This document shows positions 52,466 through 60,174 of a stretch of 64,000 bases of DNA, piece by piece; the first letter of the stretch is position 1, and each line of letters begins with the position of its first letter. Both the position numbers and the translations under genes were made by a program. This DNA is from Streptomyces sp. IMTB 2501 (GTDB lineage Bacteria > Actinomycetota > Actinomycetes > Streptomycetales > Streptomycetaceae): assembly GCF_001953885.1 (NCBI RefSeq), contig NZ_MQUS01000011.1:186001-250000 (forward strand). The letters are read 5' to 3'. Below the pieces are notes generated by a model. It searched no databases. It saw nothing but the letters and a program-made list of their open reading frames with translations, and was not told the origin of the DNA.

Positions 52466-52504
52466 AAGGGCCCGTACGACGACGTCGTACGGGCCCTTTT
52501 TGGC
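52466..52504 (+). terminator. Terminator of the DEAD-box helicase gene
   Basis: AAGGGCCCGTACGACG-ACGTCGTACGGGCCCTT stem with a TTTTT tail. Confidence 0.92.
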
Positions 52505-52510
52505 CATAGC

Positions 52511-52524
52511 GTGACGCATGTCAC
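52511..52524. promoter_or_regulatory. Crp-like palindrome upstream of the permease
   Basis: GTGACGCATGTCAC fits GTG(N6)GNCAC, 27 bp before the permease ATG. A second site of the same form lies at 40811. Confidence 0.45.
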
Positions 52525-52551
52525 GCCCCCGGTAAGGGAATTGCTGGGGGC

Positions 52552-54066
52552 ATGACAGATGATGCGAGAGTGAGCGAGGCACATACGCCGTCGGACGAGG
52601 AACGGCTGGCCCAGCTCGGCTACACCCAGGTCCTCGCCCGCCGGATGTCGGCGTTCTCGAACTACGCCGTCTCCTTCACGATCATCTCGGTACTCTCCGG
52701 CTGCCTCACGCTGTATCTCTTCGGCATGACCACCGGCGGTCCCGCCGTGATCACCTGGGGCTGGGTGGCGGTGGGCCTGATGACGCTGTTCGTCGGCCTG
52801 TCGATGGCCGAGATCTGCTCGGCGTATCCCACCTCGGCCGGCCTGTACTTCTGGGCCCATCGCCTGGCACCGCCCCGCTCCGCGGCAGCCTGGGCCTGGT
52901 TCACCGGCTGGTTCAACGTACTGGGCCAGGTGGCGGTGACGGCCGGCATCGACTTCGGAGCGGCGTCCTTCCTGGGCGCCTACCTGAACCTCCAGTTCGA
53001 CTTCGAGGTGACCCCCGGCCGCACGGTCCTCCTCTTCGCCGCGATCCTGCTCCTGCACGGCCTGCTGAACACCTTCGGCGTGCCCATCGTCGCGTTCCTG
53101 AACAACGTGAGCGTGTGGTGGCATGTGCTGGGCGTGGCGGTGATCGTCGGCGCGCTCGCCCTCGTCCCCGACCACCACCAGTCGGCGACGTTCGTCTTCA
53201 CGAAGTTCGTGAACCAAACCGGCTGGGGCAGTGGCGCGTACGTCGTCCTCCTGGGCCTCCTGATGGCGCAGTACACCTTCACCGGCTACGACGCCTCGGC
53301 TCACATGACGGAGGAGACCCACGACGCGTCGACGGCGGGCCCGAAGGGCATCGTCCGCTCGATCTGGACGTCCTGGATAGCCGGCTTCGTGCTGTTGCTG
53401 GGCTTCACCTTCGCGATCCAGTCGTACGACAAGGAACTCGCGTCCCCGACCGGCGCGCCCCCGGCCCAGATTCTCCTGGACGCGCTCGGTGCCACGACCG
53501 GCAAACTCCTCCTGCTGGTGGTGATCGGCGCGCAACTCTTCTGCGGGATGGCGTCGGTGACGGCCAACAGCCGCATGATCTATGCCTTTTCCCGCGACGG
53601 CGCGCTGCCCTTCTCCCGCGTCTGGCACACGGTCAGCCCGCGCACCCGCACCCCTGTGGCAGCGGTCTGGCTGGCCGCGCTGGGCGCCCTGGCCCTCGGC
53701 CTCCCCTACCTGATCAACTCGACGGCGTACGCGGCGGTGACATCGATCGCGGTCATCGGCCTCTACATCGCGTACGTCATCCCGACCTTCCTGCGGGTGC
53801 GCAAGGGTGCGGCCTTCGCCCGGGGGCCGTGGCACCTGGGCCGCTGGTCGGGCCCGGTCGGCGTCGTCTCCGTCACCTGGGTCGTCCTGATCACGATCCT
53901 CTTCATGCTCCCGCAGGTCTCCCCGGTCACCTGGGAGACCTTCAACTACGCCCCCGTCGCCGTCCTGGTCGTCCTCGGCTTCGCCGCGACCTGGTGGCTG
54001 GCCTCGGCCCGCCACTGGTTCCTCGACGGGGCGCGCGCCGCGACCCCGGAACCGGTCGAAAACTGA
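52552..54066 (+). CDS. APC-family amino acid permease
   Basis: 504 residues with about 12 membrane spans. The family pattern is clear: RRMSAFSNYAVSFTIISVLSG at TM1, SMAEICSAYPTSAGLYFWAHRLAP, TFTGYDASAHMTEETHDAS (TM6-7 loop, typical of GABA/amino-acid permeases), and IGAQLFCGMASVTANSRMIYAFSRDGALPFS. The probable substrate is an amino acid or related amine (GabP/BAT1-like); specificity cannot be fixed. It has its own upstream palindrome and stands alone. Confidence 0.92.
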   Translation: MTDDARVSEAHTPSDEERLAQLGYTQVLARRMSAFSNYAVSFTIISVLSGCLTLYLFGMTTGGPAVITWGWVAVGLMTLFVGLSMAEICSAYPTSAGLYFWAHRLAPPRSAAAWAWFTGWFNVLGQVAVTAGIDFGAASFLGAYLNLQFDFEVTPGRTVLLFAAILLLHGLLNTFGVPIVAFLNNVSVWWHVLGVAVIVGALALVPDHHQSATFVFTKFVNQTGWGSGAYVVLLGLLMAQYTFTGYDASAHMTEETHDASTAGPKGIVRSIWTSWIAGFVLLLGFTFAIQSYDKELASPTGAPPAQILLDALGATTGKLLLLVVIGAQLFCGMASVTANSRMIYAFSRDGALPFSRVWHTVSPRTRTPVAAVWLAALGALALGLPYLINSTAYAAVTSIAVIGLYIAYVIPTFLRVRKGAAFARGPWHLGRWSGPVGVVSVTWVVLITILFMLPQVSPVTWETFNYAPVAVLVVLGFAATWWLASARHWFLDGARAATPEPVEN

Positions 54067-54176
54067 CCATCCCACCCCCTACTCCCCCTCCGAGCCCCAC
54101 ATGACGCGGCCGGGTCACCGATACCCGATCGGAGACGCGGCCGCGTCCGGCTATGCTCGGACAGGCAACATCGCCT

Positions 54177-54249
54177 GGGCCCTTAGCTCAATTGGCAGAG
54201 CAGTGGACTTTTAATCCATTGGTTGTGGGTTCGAGTCCCACAGGGCCTA
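54177..54249 (+). tRNA. tRNA-Lys (UUU)
   Basis: Acceptor GGGCCCT/AGGGCCT, D arm AGCTCAATTGGCAGAGC, anticodon arm GGACTTTTAATCC (TTT), T arm GTGGGTTCGAGTCCCAC. Its 3' end faces the accessory patch that follows. Confidence 0.96.
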
Positions 54250-54509
54250 CCGGAGGTAGGCGGGGGATATGCCCTCTGACCTGCTACGCAGCGCTCGGGT
54301 CGGCTTCGGCTGACTCGGGCGCTGTGTCGTTTTCGGGCTCGTGCGTGGGCGATGCGTGAGCGGATGTGCCTGTGGCCTGCGGATTCGCTGCCGTTCGGGC
54401 GGACGAATCAGCAGCTGCCGGACGCGACCCGGGGATCAACTTCGCTGCGAGAGGTTCTGGCCAAGACCCCCATCGGCTGACCTGCGTGAGCGGCCCGGGT
54501 GGCCGGGGG
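54250..54509. other. Non-coding stretch after tRNA-Lys
   Basis: 260 bp with no believable gene. An imperfect stem around CGCTCGGGTCGGC-TTCG-GCTGACTCGGGCG (54292-54321) may end the tRNA transcript. No direct repeat of the tRNA 3' end was found by eye. Confidence 0.4.
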
Positions 54510-54809
54510 CTACTCGTGGCCCCTGGCCACCCGGCGGGTCGCTGCGTGGATGGCCTCGGTGTACGGGGTGTCCGCGGCGCGTGTCGCCGGGTCGAGGTCG
54601 CTGAAGGGGATCAGGGCCTTGTGGTCGCTGTTCACCGTCTGCATCCAGGCGCACCAGGCGTTGTGGACGTCCTCGTCGGTCACCTGGTCCCCCTTTGCCA
54701 GCAGAAGGACGGCGTAGAGGCGGAACAGGCCGTCGGAGTACGCGGGGGGCTTCGCGTGCGGGGGCAGGCAGGAGCGGATGAGGGCGGCGAGCGAGTCCAG
54801 GTAGGTCAC
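54510..54809 (-). CDS. DUF7701-like protein
   Basis: 99 residues from a GTG at 54809 that overlaps the upstream stop (GTGA). The sequence TYLDSLAALIRSCLPPHAKPPAYSDGLFRLYAVLLLAKGDQVTDEDVHNAWCAWM fits my memory of the recently named DUF7701 family. It is a soluble, helical, single-domain protein. The 4-bp overlap with the RipA-like gene means the two act together. It is the last gene in a three-gene minus-strand operon. Function unknown. Confidence 0.65.
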   Translation of the reverse strand: MTYLDSLAALIRSCLPPHAKPPAYSDGLFRLYAVLLLAKGDQVTDEDVHNAWCAWMQTVNSDHKALIPFSDLDPATRAADTPYTEAIHAATRRVARGHE

Positions 54810-55336
54810 ACGGACAGTGTGCCCCCGAACAGGATCAGGTGGGCCATGGCGAAGACGAGGGGGACGATGCGCTCGGAGGTGCCCAGCTCCGCGTAGCGCG
54901 TGCGCCGGCCGGGAAGGGGATCCCGCTTGAGTATGTCCCACTCGTCGGCCATGAGCCGTGCTGCGAGGTGGTCCTCCAGCTTGTGGATGACCTGGAACTT
55001 CGCGCTGTTCAGGTCCCGGTAGCTGCGCAGTTGCAGCCACCACGCGCCGGACAGGGTGATGCCCGCCAGGGCCACGGCCAGCGGTACCCACCAGGGGGAC
55101 TGCGACAGATTGGGAGAGCCGAAGGCGACCAGGGTCACCAGGGCCGACTGCACCGACAGGAAGAAGGCGTTGGCGGTGCCTCGACGAGCGGAGACCCGGT
55201 CGGCCATCTCTACGGCGAGTTTGTACAACTCCAGTAGCTCCGGCTGCTGGTCCAGTGTCTCCGGCCGCCGGTTCGGTGTTTCCGGCCGCCTGACCGGCGT
55301 CTCCGGCTGCGGGTCCGGCTCAGGGGATGTCGTCAC
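54806..55336 (-). CDS. RipA-like / SLATT-type small membrane protein
   Basis: 176 residues. After a Pro-rich head with repeated RRPETPNRRPETLDQQPE, a helix (LLELYKLAVEMADRVSARRGTANAFFLSVQSALVTLVAF) runs into the first span. Then WWVPLAVALAGITLSGAWWLQL, a soluble stretch (LNSAKFQVIHKLEDHLAARLMADEW), and a last span (IVPLVFAMAHLILFGGTL). This is the plan of the RipA family octameric membrane proteins and of SLATT-type pore candidates. SLATT proteins are predicted effectors of nucleotide-signalled defence. It overlaps the TIR-like gene by 17 bp and the DUF7701-like gene by 4 bp. Confidence 0.7.
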   Translation of the reverse strand: MTTSPEPDPQPETPVRRPETPNRRPETLDQQPELLELYKLAVEMADRVSARRGTANAFFLSVQSALVTLVAFGSPNLSQSPWWVPLAVALAGITLSGAWWLQLRSYRDLNSAKFQVIHKLEDHLAARLMADEWDILKRDPLPGRRTRYAELGTSERIVPLVFAMAHLILFGGTLSV

Positions 55337-56459
55337 CGGGCTCCTCCCGTGTGTCGAGCTCGGTCAACTGGTCCATGACGGGCTGGAGTTCACGCCTGAC
55401 CAGCCGGCTGAGCGTCCATGTGCTGGACAGCCGTAGCGTCGTGGGGTCGAAGCGAATGAACTTCGCCGCCCAGTCCGGCCGGAAGACGATCAGCCCTTTG
55501 AGGGTGAAGTCCCAACGCAGCCGCTTCTTCCCGCCGTTCAGGAGGACCTCCCAGCGTGGCCGTTCGGGGCGGGCGGGCGAGGGGAAGTCCGGCAGGCCGG
55601 GCAGTGGGGGCCACAGGCCCGTCACCGGTGCGCCTGGTTCGGTGCGTGAGCGGCGGTCGTACTCCTCGGCGACGGCTTCCCGGAAGCGGTCGTACGTCGG
55701 GGCATCGCAGTAGGCCAGCAGCAACAGCCGTGCCGGCGGTACGAGGCGCACCGCCTCGGTGAACTCCCACACCGTGCCCGCACCGGGACCCGCCGCCAGC
55801 AGCACGGCGTGCGCACCCGCGATCAGCCTGCTCACCTCGGACTGCCAGTCGCCCAGCGGCAGATACCCGCGTGCCGCTCCCGGTAGCGGCAGCGCCTCGC
55901 CGGGCCGGCCGATCGCGATGACCCGGCCGAACCGCCGGAAGCGGCGGACCAGGGACTCCTCGTACGTCAGCCCCGAGACGAGGAAGAAGTTCTGGGCGTT
56001 TCCGCCGCCCTGGATGTCGTCGGGCAGCCCGGACATGAGCGCGTCGTTGGAGAACGGGCGCAAGTACAGCAGGTAGCGGGTGCCGGGCAGGCGGTCCAAG
56101 GACTCGATGACGTCGGCGATGTGCTGCTTGCCGCGTACGACGGTCTGCCGGCCGATCATGAAGACCGCCACGCCGGCGAAGAAGCCCACCACCGCTCCCA
56201 GCAGGCGTAACCACCAGCGGATGTGCGGAACGGACGACCACTGATCGCTCTCCAGGCTCTTCCTGAAGACCATGAACCCCAGGATGCCCGACGCCGTGCC
56301 CACGATCCGCAGGGTCCATCCGGCGAAGATCAGCACCCGCCCTCTGGCCGCCCGCCGCGCATCACCCGGTGACGGGGTCTTGTCCGGCCGAGAGTCCGGC
56401 GGGGAATCCGGCGCAGAGCCGGGCTTGAAGTCATGCTGGAAGAACGGGCTCCCGCTCAT
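55320..56459 (-). CDS. Membrane protein with TIR-like domain
   Basis: 379 residues from the ATG at 56459; an upstream start at 56546 is possible. A Pro/Asp-rich head precedes two spans (VLIFAGWTLRIVGTASGILGFMVF, LRLLGAVVGFFAGVAVFMIG). The soluble part then reads YLLYLRPFSNDALMSGL, EESLVRRFRRFGRVIAIGRPGEALPLPGAARGYLP, a segment WQSEVSRLIAGAHAVLLAAG, and GAGTVWEFTEAVRL with Trp231-Glu232. This order (strand with R-P-F, loop, helix, then W-E near the last helix) resembles TIR-like folds where that Glu is catalytic. No NADase motif can be confirmed by eye. First gene of the three-gene operon. Confidence 0.62.
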   Translation of the reverse strand: MSGSPFFQHDFKPGSAPDSPPDSRPDKTPSPGDARRAARGRVLIFAGWTLRIVGTASGILGFMVFRKSLESDQWSSVPHIRWWLRLLGAVVGFFAGVAVFMIGRQTVVRGKQHIADVIESLDRLPGTRYLLYLRPFSNDALMSGLPDDIQGGGNAQNFFLVSGLTYEESLVRRFRRFGRVIAIGRPGEALPLPGAARGYLPLGDWQSEVSRLIAGAHAVLLAAGPGAGTVWEFTEAVRLVPPARLLLLAYCDAPTYDRFREAVAEEYDRRSRTEPGAPVTGLWPPLPGLPDFPSPARPERPRWEVLLNGGKKRLRWDFTLKGLIVFRPDWAAKFIRFDPTTLRLSSTWTLSRLVRRELQPVMDQLTELDTREEPGDDIP

Positions 56460-56717
56460 ACGCGCGGTTCCCGCGCGGACGGGTGCCGGTAGCGAGCCTG
56501 GTTCCCCACGTGCGTCCCCCCTGCCGCTTCCGTCGGGCCTCGACACTTCGGAAGGTACGGCAACAGGCGGAGCTTCGCGGTGAGTTGGCCCCGCCTATAC
56601 CTTGCTGATGAAATTCCGCTGACTCGGCTCGGCGGCGTACGTCCCGTCGCGATCGGCGAGACCGACTACGCCCGCGGTGCATCCCAGCACCCGTGAGCCG
56701 CTCGTCGTGAGCGCGGG

Positions 56718-56750
56718 AACAGGCCGCGGACTCCACGTCCGCGGCCTGTT
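56718..56750 (-). terminator. Terminator of the small secreted peptide gene
   Basis: AACAGGCCGCGGA-CTCCACG-TCCGCGGCCTGTT, a 13-bp perfect stem, 17 bp after the peptide stop codon on the minus strand. It supports that a real transcript ends here. Confidence 0.75.
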
Positions 56751-56766
56751 GCCGTTCACAACGAAG

Positions 56767-56892
56767 TCACCAGCAGAGCGAGCTAATCGTGTGGGTGTCG
56801 CAGACGTAGCCGGGGCCTTCCCCAGCGGAAGCGGACGGGGCCGCAACAGCTGCGAGGAGCCCGGCGATGAAGAGGGCGGCGATGTATCGCAT
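56767..56892 (-). CDS. 41-residue secreted Cys-loop peptide
   Basis: ATG at 56892 with AAAGGA about nine bases upstream, and a hairpin terminator right after the stop. Residues 1-23 are a textbook signal peptide: MRY, hydrophobic IAALFIAGLLAAVAA and an ASA cleavage site. The mature 18 residues, GEGPGYVCDTHTISSLCW, hold two cysteines eight residues apart that could form a disulfide ring after export. No maturation enzyme is adjacent, so simple Sec export and oxidation is the likely route. I do not recognise a family; a signal, bacteriocin or surface peptide are options. Confidence 0.6.
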   Translation of the reverse strand: MRYIAALFIAGLLAAVAAPSASAGEGPGYVCDTHTISSLCW

Positions 56893-57171
56893 GGGAACGG
56901 TCCTTTCTGGATCCTCCGGCAAGACACGTGTCTTGGGGGCTTGCGTCCAAGGCTTGCCCAGACGCGCACAGACCGCATATCGAACGTAATACCGTCTGTA
57001 ATCGGACCAGGTTGCCGAGCACCTCTTTCATCCATCTGGGCTTCCGCCCATCCGGGCCGCAGAGCACGGTTCGAACGTCACCGGCCGGCCGTCGCGCGGA
57101 CCGGCGGCGCCGAGCGGCTTCGGCGCCGGGGCGGGCGGCGACGGCTGACGGAGTGACGGCGAACGGCGGCT
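56893..57171. other. Spacer upstream of the secreted peptide gene
   Basis: About 280 bp with no supported gene. In minus-strand reading it holds an AT-richer patch (GATTACAGACGGTATTACGTTCGATATG, about 56978-57005) that may contain the peptide promoter, roughly 90-110 bp before its ATG. Confidence 0.35.
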
Positions 57172-57804
57172 CTACGGCTTGGAGTTCCGTCGCGTGTGTG
57201 CGGCGTGCCGGGGTTTGGCCACTTTGGACGAGACCTGGCCGACAATCTCCCAGAAACACACCAGCGCGGTGATCGGCGGAATTCCGAAAATAATCCAGGA
57301 AAGCAGTGAGTGCGGTGAGTGGCTGACACACAGGGCCACCGCCATGGCGGAGGCGCCCAGCACCACACCCCAGGACCTACGCGCGCTGCGATTCTGAACG
57401 GTCGCCCGCAGAATGGACAGGGCCGCCACGAGCCATGGCCCGTACACCGTCAGCGGCCACCACTCGGCGAGTCTCGCCGGCAGCACGGAGCCCGCGGTGG
57501 CGCGGAGCTGGGCATAGGAATAAGAGAATGACCAGCCCAACATACAGACGGCGCACACCGAGATGGTCGCGATCAGGATCGTGACATGGGTTCCCCGGTT
57601 GCTGTCGTGCGAGCGGGATTCCGCACGGAGCCGCTGCCGGGTCCTCCGGTGGCTGGACCGCTCGTGCGGCGGACTCGGTACTTCGGGTTCCGCGGCCGAC
57701 GCGGCGGACAGCATCTGGGCCAGTTCTTCGACTGGATCCCACTGCATCTCAAGCGTGCTGAACTCGGTGTCGCTGAAGAGGTCTTCGTTGTGAATCCTGT
57801 CCAT
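57172..57804 (-). CDS. DUF2637 (SpdB-like) membrane protein
   Basis: 210 residues from the ATG at 57804. A charged N-terminal head (NEDLFSDTEFSTLEMQWDPVEELAQML; RRTRQRLRAESRSHDSNRG) is followed by four spans: HVTILIATISVCAVCMLGWSFSYSY, WWPLTVYGPWLVAALSIL, WGVVLGASAMAVALCV and LLSWIIFGIPPITALVCFW. The layout and the WPLTVYGPWLVAA stretch match DUF2637, which includes SpdB spread proteins of conjugative elements and many chromosomal relatives. No tra or rep gene is nearby. It follows a 57-residue gene by 10 bp. Confidence 0.75.
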   Translation of the reverse strand: MDRIHNEDLFSDTEFSTLEMQWDPVEELAQMLSAASAAEPEVPSPPHERSSHRRTRQRLRAESRSHDSNRGTHVTILIATISVCAVCMLGWSFSYSYAQLRATAGSVLPARLAEWWPLTVYGPWLVAALSILRATVQNRSARRSWGVVLGASAMAVALCVSHSPHSLLSWIIFGIPPITALVCFWEIVGQVSSKVAKPRHAAHTRRNSKP

Positions 57805-57814
57805 CCTGTAAGTC

Positions 57815-57988
57815 CTATAGCCCCACCATCGCCTGCAGGTACTCACTTTCCAGCTGGGTCATTCTTCTCAGGAAGTCGTCGAGAAGATCTGAACATCCGT
57901 CAATGAACACCTCACCTTCGTCGCATTCCACGTTAAATGTGATCGTCGAGCGAAGATTCCCGGTCGTGAGTCCCTCAGTTCGTGTCAC
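57815..57988 (-). CDS. Small acidic hypothetical protein
   Basis: 57 residues from a GTG at 57988, preceded by AGGCGG. Contents: MTRTEGLTTGNLRSTITFNVECDEGEV, then CSDLLDDFLRRMTQLESEYLQAMVGL, a strand-rich start and one amphipathic helix. It ends 10 bp before the DUF2637 gene, so the two probably share a transcript. Its lower GC resembles the neighbouring accessory DNA. No family is recognised. Confidence 0.5.
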   Translation of the reverse strand: MTRTEGLTTGNLRSTITFNVECDEGEVFIDGCSDLLDDFLRRMTQLESEYLQAMVGL

Positions 57989-58137
57989 GACCGCCTAACG
58001 AGCCCCTCCGGGGGAGGGGGTGTCGTACATTCGGGTGTTTTCGTTGCCCGAAAGCAGTATTTGAGGGGGCCGATCGCAGCAATCGGCGAAAAGCTAATAG
58101 GCAGGAAATTGCATTCCGTGAATATCGCGGAGTTCGA

Positions 58138-58809
58138 TCAGAGGGGTAGCTGGACCGTCATGATCAGATGGCAGGTCCCGGTGCCCGCGCCGCGGTAGGT
58201 GTGCGGGGTGTCGCCGTCGAACACGGCGGTCTGGCCGGCCTCCAGCGGGTGCTCGGTGCCGTCCACGACCAGGGTCATCCGGCCGCCGGTGACGCTGACG
58301 GTCTCCACGACCCCGGCCTGGTGGGGGTGGCTGGGGTATTCCTCGCCCGGTTCCAGCCGCCAGCGCCAGACCTCGACCGGGGTCGGGCCCGCGGTCGTCA
58401 GCATGAGCCGGGCCTCGCTGCCCCGCTCTCCGGTCCACAGGGGAGCCGTGGTGTCGGCGGACACCACGCGGACCCAGCTCTCGGCCGGCCCCTGCATCAG
58501 CGCGGACACCGAGATGCCGAGGGTGTCGGCCAGCCGGACGAGCGTGGCCAGGTTGGGGTTGCCCTGGGCCTTCTCCAGGCCCACCAGGGCGCCCTTGCTG
58601 ACCTGGGCGCGCCGGCTGAGTTCGTCCAGCGACAGACCCGCGCGGACGCGGGCCGCCCGGACGTTGTGCGCGACCGGGCCTTCCGGCTCGCCCCCGCCGT
58701 CGCCGACGCCTTCCCCGACACCCTCATCGCCCTGGTCACGGCGACCGGTCTGCGCGGCCGTGAACCCTGGCCGCACACGGCCACCGCCCTGGAGGAACTG
58801 GAACAGCAA
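58138..58809 (-). CDS. XRE-family regulator with cupin domain
   Basis: Recognisable protein runs from about 58672 to the stop: HTH (NVRAARVRAGLSLDELSRRAQVSKGALVGLEKAQGNPNLATLVRLADTLGISVSAL), linker, then cupin (WRWRLEPGEEYPSHPHQAGVVETVSVTGGRMTLVVDG...DGDTPHTYRG) with the metal-type His residues SHPH and H in PHTY. The frame upstream of 58672 has no ATG or GTG; the only in-frame start is a TTG at 58809, deep inside the divergent B3/4 gene. The real start is therefore uncertain. Such regulators sense a small ligand and usually control the adjacent gene. Confidence 0.75.
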   Translation of the reverse strand: MLFQFLQGGGRVRPGFTAAQTGRRDQGDEGVGEGVGDGGGEPEGPVAHNVRAARVRAGLSLDELSRRAQVSKGALVGLEKAQGNPNLATLVRLADTLGISVSALMQGPAESWVRVVSADTTAPLWTGERGSEARLMLTTAGPTPVEVWRWRLEPGEEYPSHPHQAGVVETVSVTGGRMTLVVDGTEHPLEAGQTAVFDGDTPHTYRGAGTGTCHLIMTVQLPL

Positions 58810-59379
58810 CTAGCGGACGGTACCTGGCGGCCCGCCGACGAGACCGACCCCCGTATCGAGGCCTGGCACGGCGCCTACCGCGCCTTCGGCACCAACCCCC
58901 GCCGCATCCGCCCGAGCGTCGACGCGCTCGGCCGCCGCCTCGCCAAGAAGGGCACCCTGCCGCGCATCAACCCGGCCGTCGACTCCTACAACGCCGTCTC
59001 CGTCCGGCACGGTCTGCCCGCCGGCGCCTTCGACCTGGACCGGGTCACCGGTGACGTCGACATCCGTTACGCGCACGGCGCCGAGCCCTTCACCCCGCTC
59101 GGCGAGCCGGACGCCGTCGAGAACCCCAAGCCCGGTGAGATCATCTACGCCGACACCACCGGTGTCCTGACGCGGCACTGGAACCACCGCGACGCCCACC
59201 GCACCCGCGTCACCGAGGACTCCACCCACGTCACCTTCGTCCTCGAAACCCTCCACACCACCCGGGACGGCGATCTCCTCAAGCTCGCGGCCGACGAACT
59301 GCAGAGCCTCCTCGCCCCGCACGCCGCACGGACCGCCGTGCACCACCTCTGCCCGGACCGGTCCCGGGCCACCGTCTGA
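58666..59379 (+). CDS. B3/4 (tRNA-binding-like) domain protein
   Basis: 237 residues from a GTG at 58666 (MRDRAFRLAPAVADAFPD). Blocks: LIALVTATGLRGREPWPHTATALEELE, WHGAYRAFGTNPRRIRPSVDALGRRLAKKG, LPRINPAVDSYNAVSVRHGLPAGAFDLD and VLTRHWNHRDAHRTRVTEDS. This is the B3/4 domain of phenylalanyl-tRNA synthetase beta as a stand-alone protein; such proteins may edit or bind mischarged tRNA. It is divergent from and overlapping the XRE-cupin gene, its probable regulator. Confidence 0.88.
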   Translation: MRDRAFRLAPAVADAFPDTLIALVTATGLRGREPWPHTATALEELEQQLADGTWRPADETDPRIEAWHGAYRAFGTNPRRIRPSVDALGRRLAKKGTLPRINPAVDSYNAVSVRHGLPAGAFDLDRVTGDVDIRYAHGAEPFTPLGEPDAVENPKPGEIIYADTTGVLTRHWNHRDAHRTRVTEDSTHVTFVLETLHTTRDGDLLKLAADELQSLLAPHAARTAVHHLCPDRSRATV

Positions 59380-59422
59380 CCGCGTTCACGCCCCGGGCTC
59401 GGTGGCGCACACGGCGGGCTGT

Positions 59423-60001
59423 TCAGGCCTGGGTCACGATCCGCTCGACCGCCGCCGTCACCAGTTCGTCCCGCTCCGCCTCGGAGAGCACGTCCGGCAG
59501 GGTGAGTTGTTCGACGATCAGCCAGTTCAGGGCGAGGTAGAGCAGCTTGACGGCCGTGGCGTCGCCGGGCAGGCCGGAGGCCTCGTGATAGGCGACGTTG
59601 GCGGCGAGATCGGCGCGGACCCGCTCGGTGAGCACGGCGCGCAGCTCCGGGCGGCGGGTCGCCTCCAGCCGGAGTTCCAGCAGCGCGAGGTATCCGGTGC
59701 GGAAGGCGGCGACCCGGCCGACGAGTTCACGCATCAGCTCCGCGTACGTCTCCCGGTCGCGGCCGGCGGTCCGCTGGCGGGCGAGCGTGGCCTCGTCGGG
59801 CTGGAGCCGCTCGTAGACGCGGGCGCCGGCCTGGGTGAGCAGCTCGTCGCGGCTGGAGAAGTAGTTGGACGCCGTACCGGGAGGCACGGCGGCCGTCCCG
59901 TCCACCGCCCGGAAGGTCAGCCCGCGTGCCCCGTCCCGCGCCAGCACCTCGATCGCGGCGTCGACCAGCACGGCACGCCGTTGGTCATTGCGTCTCACCA
60001 T
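59423..60001 (-). CDS. TetR-family regulator
   Basis: 192 residues. N-terminal HTH: RRNDQRRAVLVDAAIEVLARDGARGLTFRAVDGTAAVPPGTASNYFSSRDELL. The C-terminal ligand domain is helical (TYAELMRELVGRVAAFRTGYLALLELRLEA). Divergent from the TetR at 60175, with a clear palindrome in the gap. It probably represses one or both genes. No enzyme gene lies directly behind it. Confidence 0.92.
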   Translation of the reverse strand: MVRRNDQRRAVLVDAAIEVLARDGARGLTFRAVDGTAAVPPGTASNYFSSRDELLTQAGARVYERLQPDEATLARQRTAGRDRETYAELMRELVGRVAAFRTGYLALLELRLEATRRPELRAVLTERVRADLAANVAYHEASGLPGDATAVKLLYLALNWLIVEQLTLPDVLSEAERDELVTAAVERIVTQA

Positions 60002-60137
60002 GGAATGTCCGGCTCCGTGTGCAGGCGGTCATCGACAACCACTCCGGTCACAGTACTCCGCGCGAAGTTGTCAGCCCGGGCGGTCCCGGGCAACAAGACG
60101 TCCAGCAAGTCGTCCGGTACAGACGGTCAACAAGACA

Positions 60138-60151
60138 TACGACCGGTCGTA
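60138..60151. promoter_or_regulatory. TetR operator palindrome
   Basis: TACGACCGGTCGTA, a perfect 14-bp palindrome between the two divergent TetR genes, 24 bp before the ATG at 60175. Its place suggests autoregulation of the 60175 gene. Confidence 0.75.
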
Positions 60152-60174
60152 CATCTTCTGTGAGGTGTGGCACG

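Noticed and set aside
56767..56892. Mature peptide as a class III lasso peptide (G1, D9, one disulfide)
   Set aside because: The leader is a Sec signal peptide, the position before the core lacks the expected Thr, and no lasso cyclase or protease genes are nearby.
57172..57988. Conjugative plasmid spread operon
   Set aside because: DUF2637 relatives are common on chromosomes, and no tra, rep or kor genes accompany it here.
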